Source: Auanema rhodensis (Eukaryota > Nematoda > Chromadorea > Rhabditida > Rhabditidae). Taken from it: a stretch of 64,000 nt of DNA. The stretch covers positions 310,001 to 374,000 of the forward strand of contig OZ059894.1 in assembly GCA_964057225.1 (NCBI GenBank). Reading direction: 5' to 3'. The position numbers were made by a program, and so were the translations under genes. The notes under the pieces are model-generated. The model saw nothing but the letters and a program-made list of their open reading frames with translations, made no database searches and was not told the DNA's origin. Within the stretch, counting starts at the first letter, position 1, and each line of letters starts with the position of its first letter. Positions 63,158 to 64,000 of this stretch are shown in pieces.

Positions 63158-64000
63158 AGACTAATATGGACATGGGGGATCTAATTTTGAAAACCGCATC
63201 TCTTCATCTTTCACGTGAAGCGAGTTACATACCAAGTGCACATCACGTGTACATTTAATTAGCATAAATTAAAGTTCACGTAAATTTCAAAGTCATGGTT
63301 ACCATGAACCAATATCAATAAAAATTTGTTTTTAGACTAATATGGACATGGGGAATCTAGTTTTGAAAACCGCATCTCTTTATCTTTCACGTGAAGCGAG
63401 TTACATACCAAGTGCACATCACGTGTACATTTAATTAGCATAAATTAAAGTTCACGTAATTTTCAAAGTCATGGTTACCATGAACCAATATCAATAAAAA
63501 TTTGTTTTTAGACTAACATGGACATGGGGAATCTGATTTTGAAAACCGCATCTCTTTATCTTTCACGTGAAGCGAGTTACATACCAAGTGCACATCACGT
63601 GTACATTTAATTAGCATAAATTAAAGTTCACGTAAATTTCAAAGTCATGGTTACCATGAACCAATATCAATAAAAATTTGTTTTTAGACTAATATGGACA
63701 TGGGGAATCTAGTTTTGAAAACCGCATCTCTTTATCTTTCACGTGAAGCGAGTTACATACCAAGTGCACATCACGTGTACATTTAATTAGCATAAATTAA
63801 AGTTCACGTAAATTTCAAAGTCATGGTTACCATGCACCAATATCAATAAAAATTTGTTTTTAGACTAATATGGACATGGGGAATCTAATTTTGAAAACCG
63901 CATCTCTTTATCTTTCACGTGAAGCGAGTTACATACCAAGTGCACATCACGTGTACATTTAATTAGCATAAATTAAAGTTCACGTAAATTTCAAAGTCAT
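63158..64000 (+). repeat. Array continuation to the window edge
   Basis: Four monomers and a 139-bp partial, with types seen just upstream: GGGGGATC/CTTCATC (63158), CTAGTTTTG (63334, 63686) and ACTAACATGG with CTGATTTTG (63510). The array does not end within the window. Confidence 0.95.

Larger units (their letters stand above)
21980..64000 (+). repeat. 176-bp satellite array, right segment (238 monomers plus 139 bp)
   Basis: Same monomer, same orientation as the left array. Monomers start at 21980 plus multiples of 176. Six 1-bp deletions shift the phase: near 48900, 52103, 57698, 59143, 61920 and 62975. After counting them, 238 complete monomers end at 63861 and a 139-bp partial runs to the window edge, so the array continues beyond it. 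No other insertion or inversion was seen. Confidence 0.98.

Noticed and set aside
1-64000. Telomeric repeats or CENP-B box
   Set aside because: No short G-rich telomere-type repeat and no match to the CENP-B box core TTCG....CGGG was seen in the monomer.

Overview
This window is almost entirely one tandem satellite DNA array from a eukaryote, most likely an animal, with a single CR1/Jockey-group LINE (non-LTR retrotransposon) inserted in it. There are no host genes, rRNA, tRNA or CRISPR arrays. The host cannot be named from the sequence. A 176-bp, about 32% GC satellite carrying an intact two-ORF LINE suggests an animal, possibly an invertebrate, but this is inference.

Layout. The left array (1-17222) holds 98 monomers plus a 55-bp stub. 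The LINE occupies 17223-21890. The right array (21891-64000) holds an 89-bp stub, 238 monomers and a 139-bp partial monomer at the window edge. All monomers point the same way. The monomer phase closes exactly over the whole window once the indels I found are counted: two 40-bp deletions and seven 1-bp deletions. Linked single-base variants divide the array into domains. A is 1-9152, with a 14-monomer higher-order repeat (HOR) of 2464 bp. B is 9153-15583, with 5-mer, 2-mer and 1720-bp HORs. C is 15584-17222 plus 21980-35179, surrounds the LINE and has HOR units of 9, 11, 9, 11 and 13 monomers. A' is 35180-41515, where the A variants reappear. D is 41516-64000, with 6-mer and 10-mer repeats and a 7038-bp, 40-monomer unit.

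The LINE (4668 bp) has a pyrimidine-rich leader, ORF1 (355 aa: coiled coil, RRM-like middle, basic tail), ORF2 (about 951 aa: APE endonuclease, reverse transcriptase, no RNase H) and a 3' UTR without a poly(A) tail. Both ORFs are open and the catalytic motifs are present, so the copy looks recent and possibly active. ORF2 has no AUG before its endonuclease domain and lies +1 relative to ORF1. The insertion has no target-site duplication. Instead it lacks exactly the 32 bp between two CACGTG motifs of one monomer, and both junctions fall at the same C/ACGTG point.

The most notable biology is the HOR mosaic, the repeated short dyads (two CACGTG boxes 32 bp apart, TTCACGTGAA and CATGGTTACCATG in each monomer), the LINE junction geometry and the AUG-less ORF2. 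A centromeric or heterochromatic role for the satellite is plausible but unproven. I did not find a multi-gene system.
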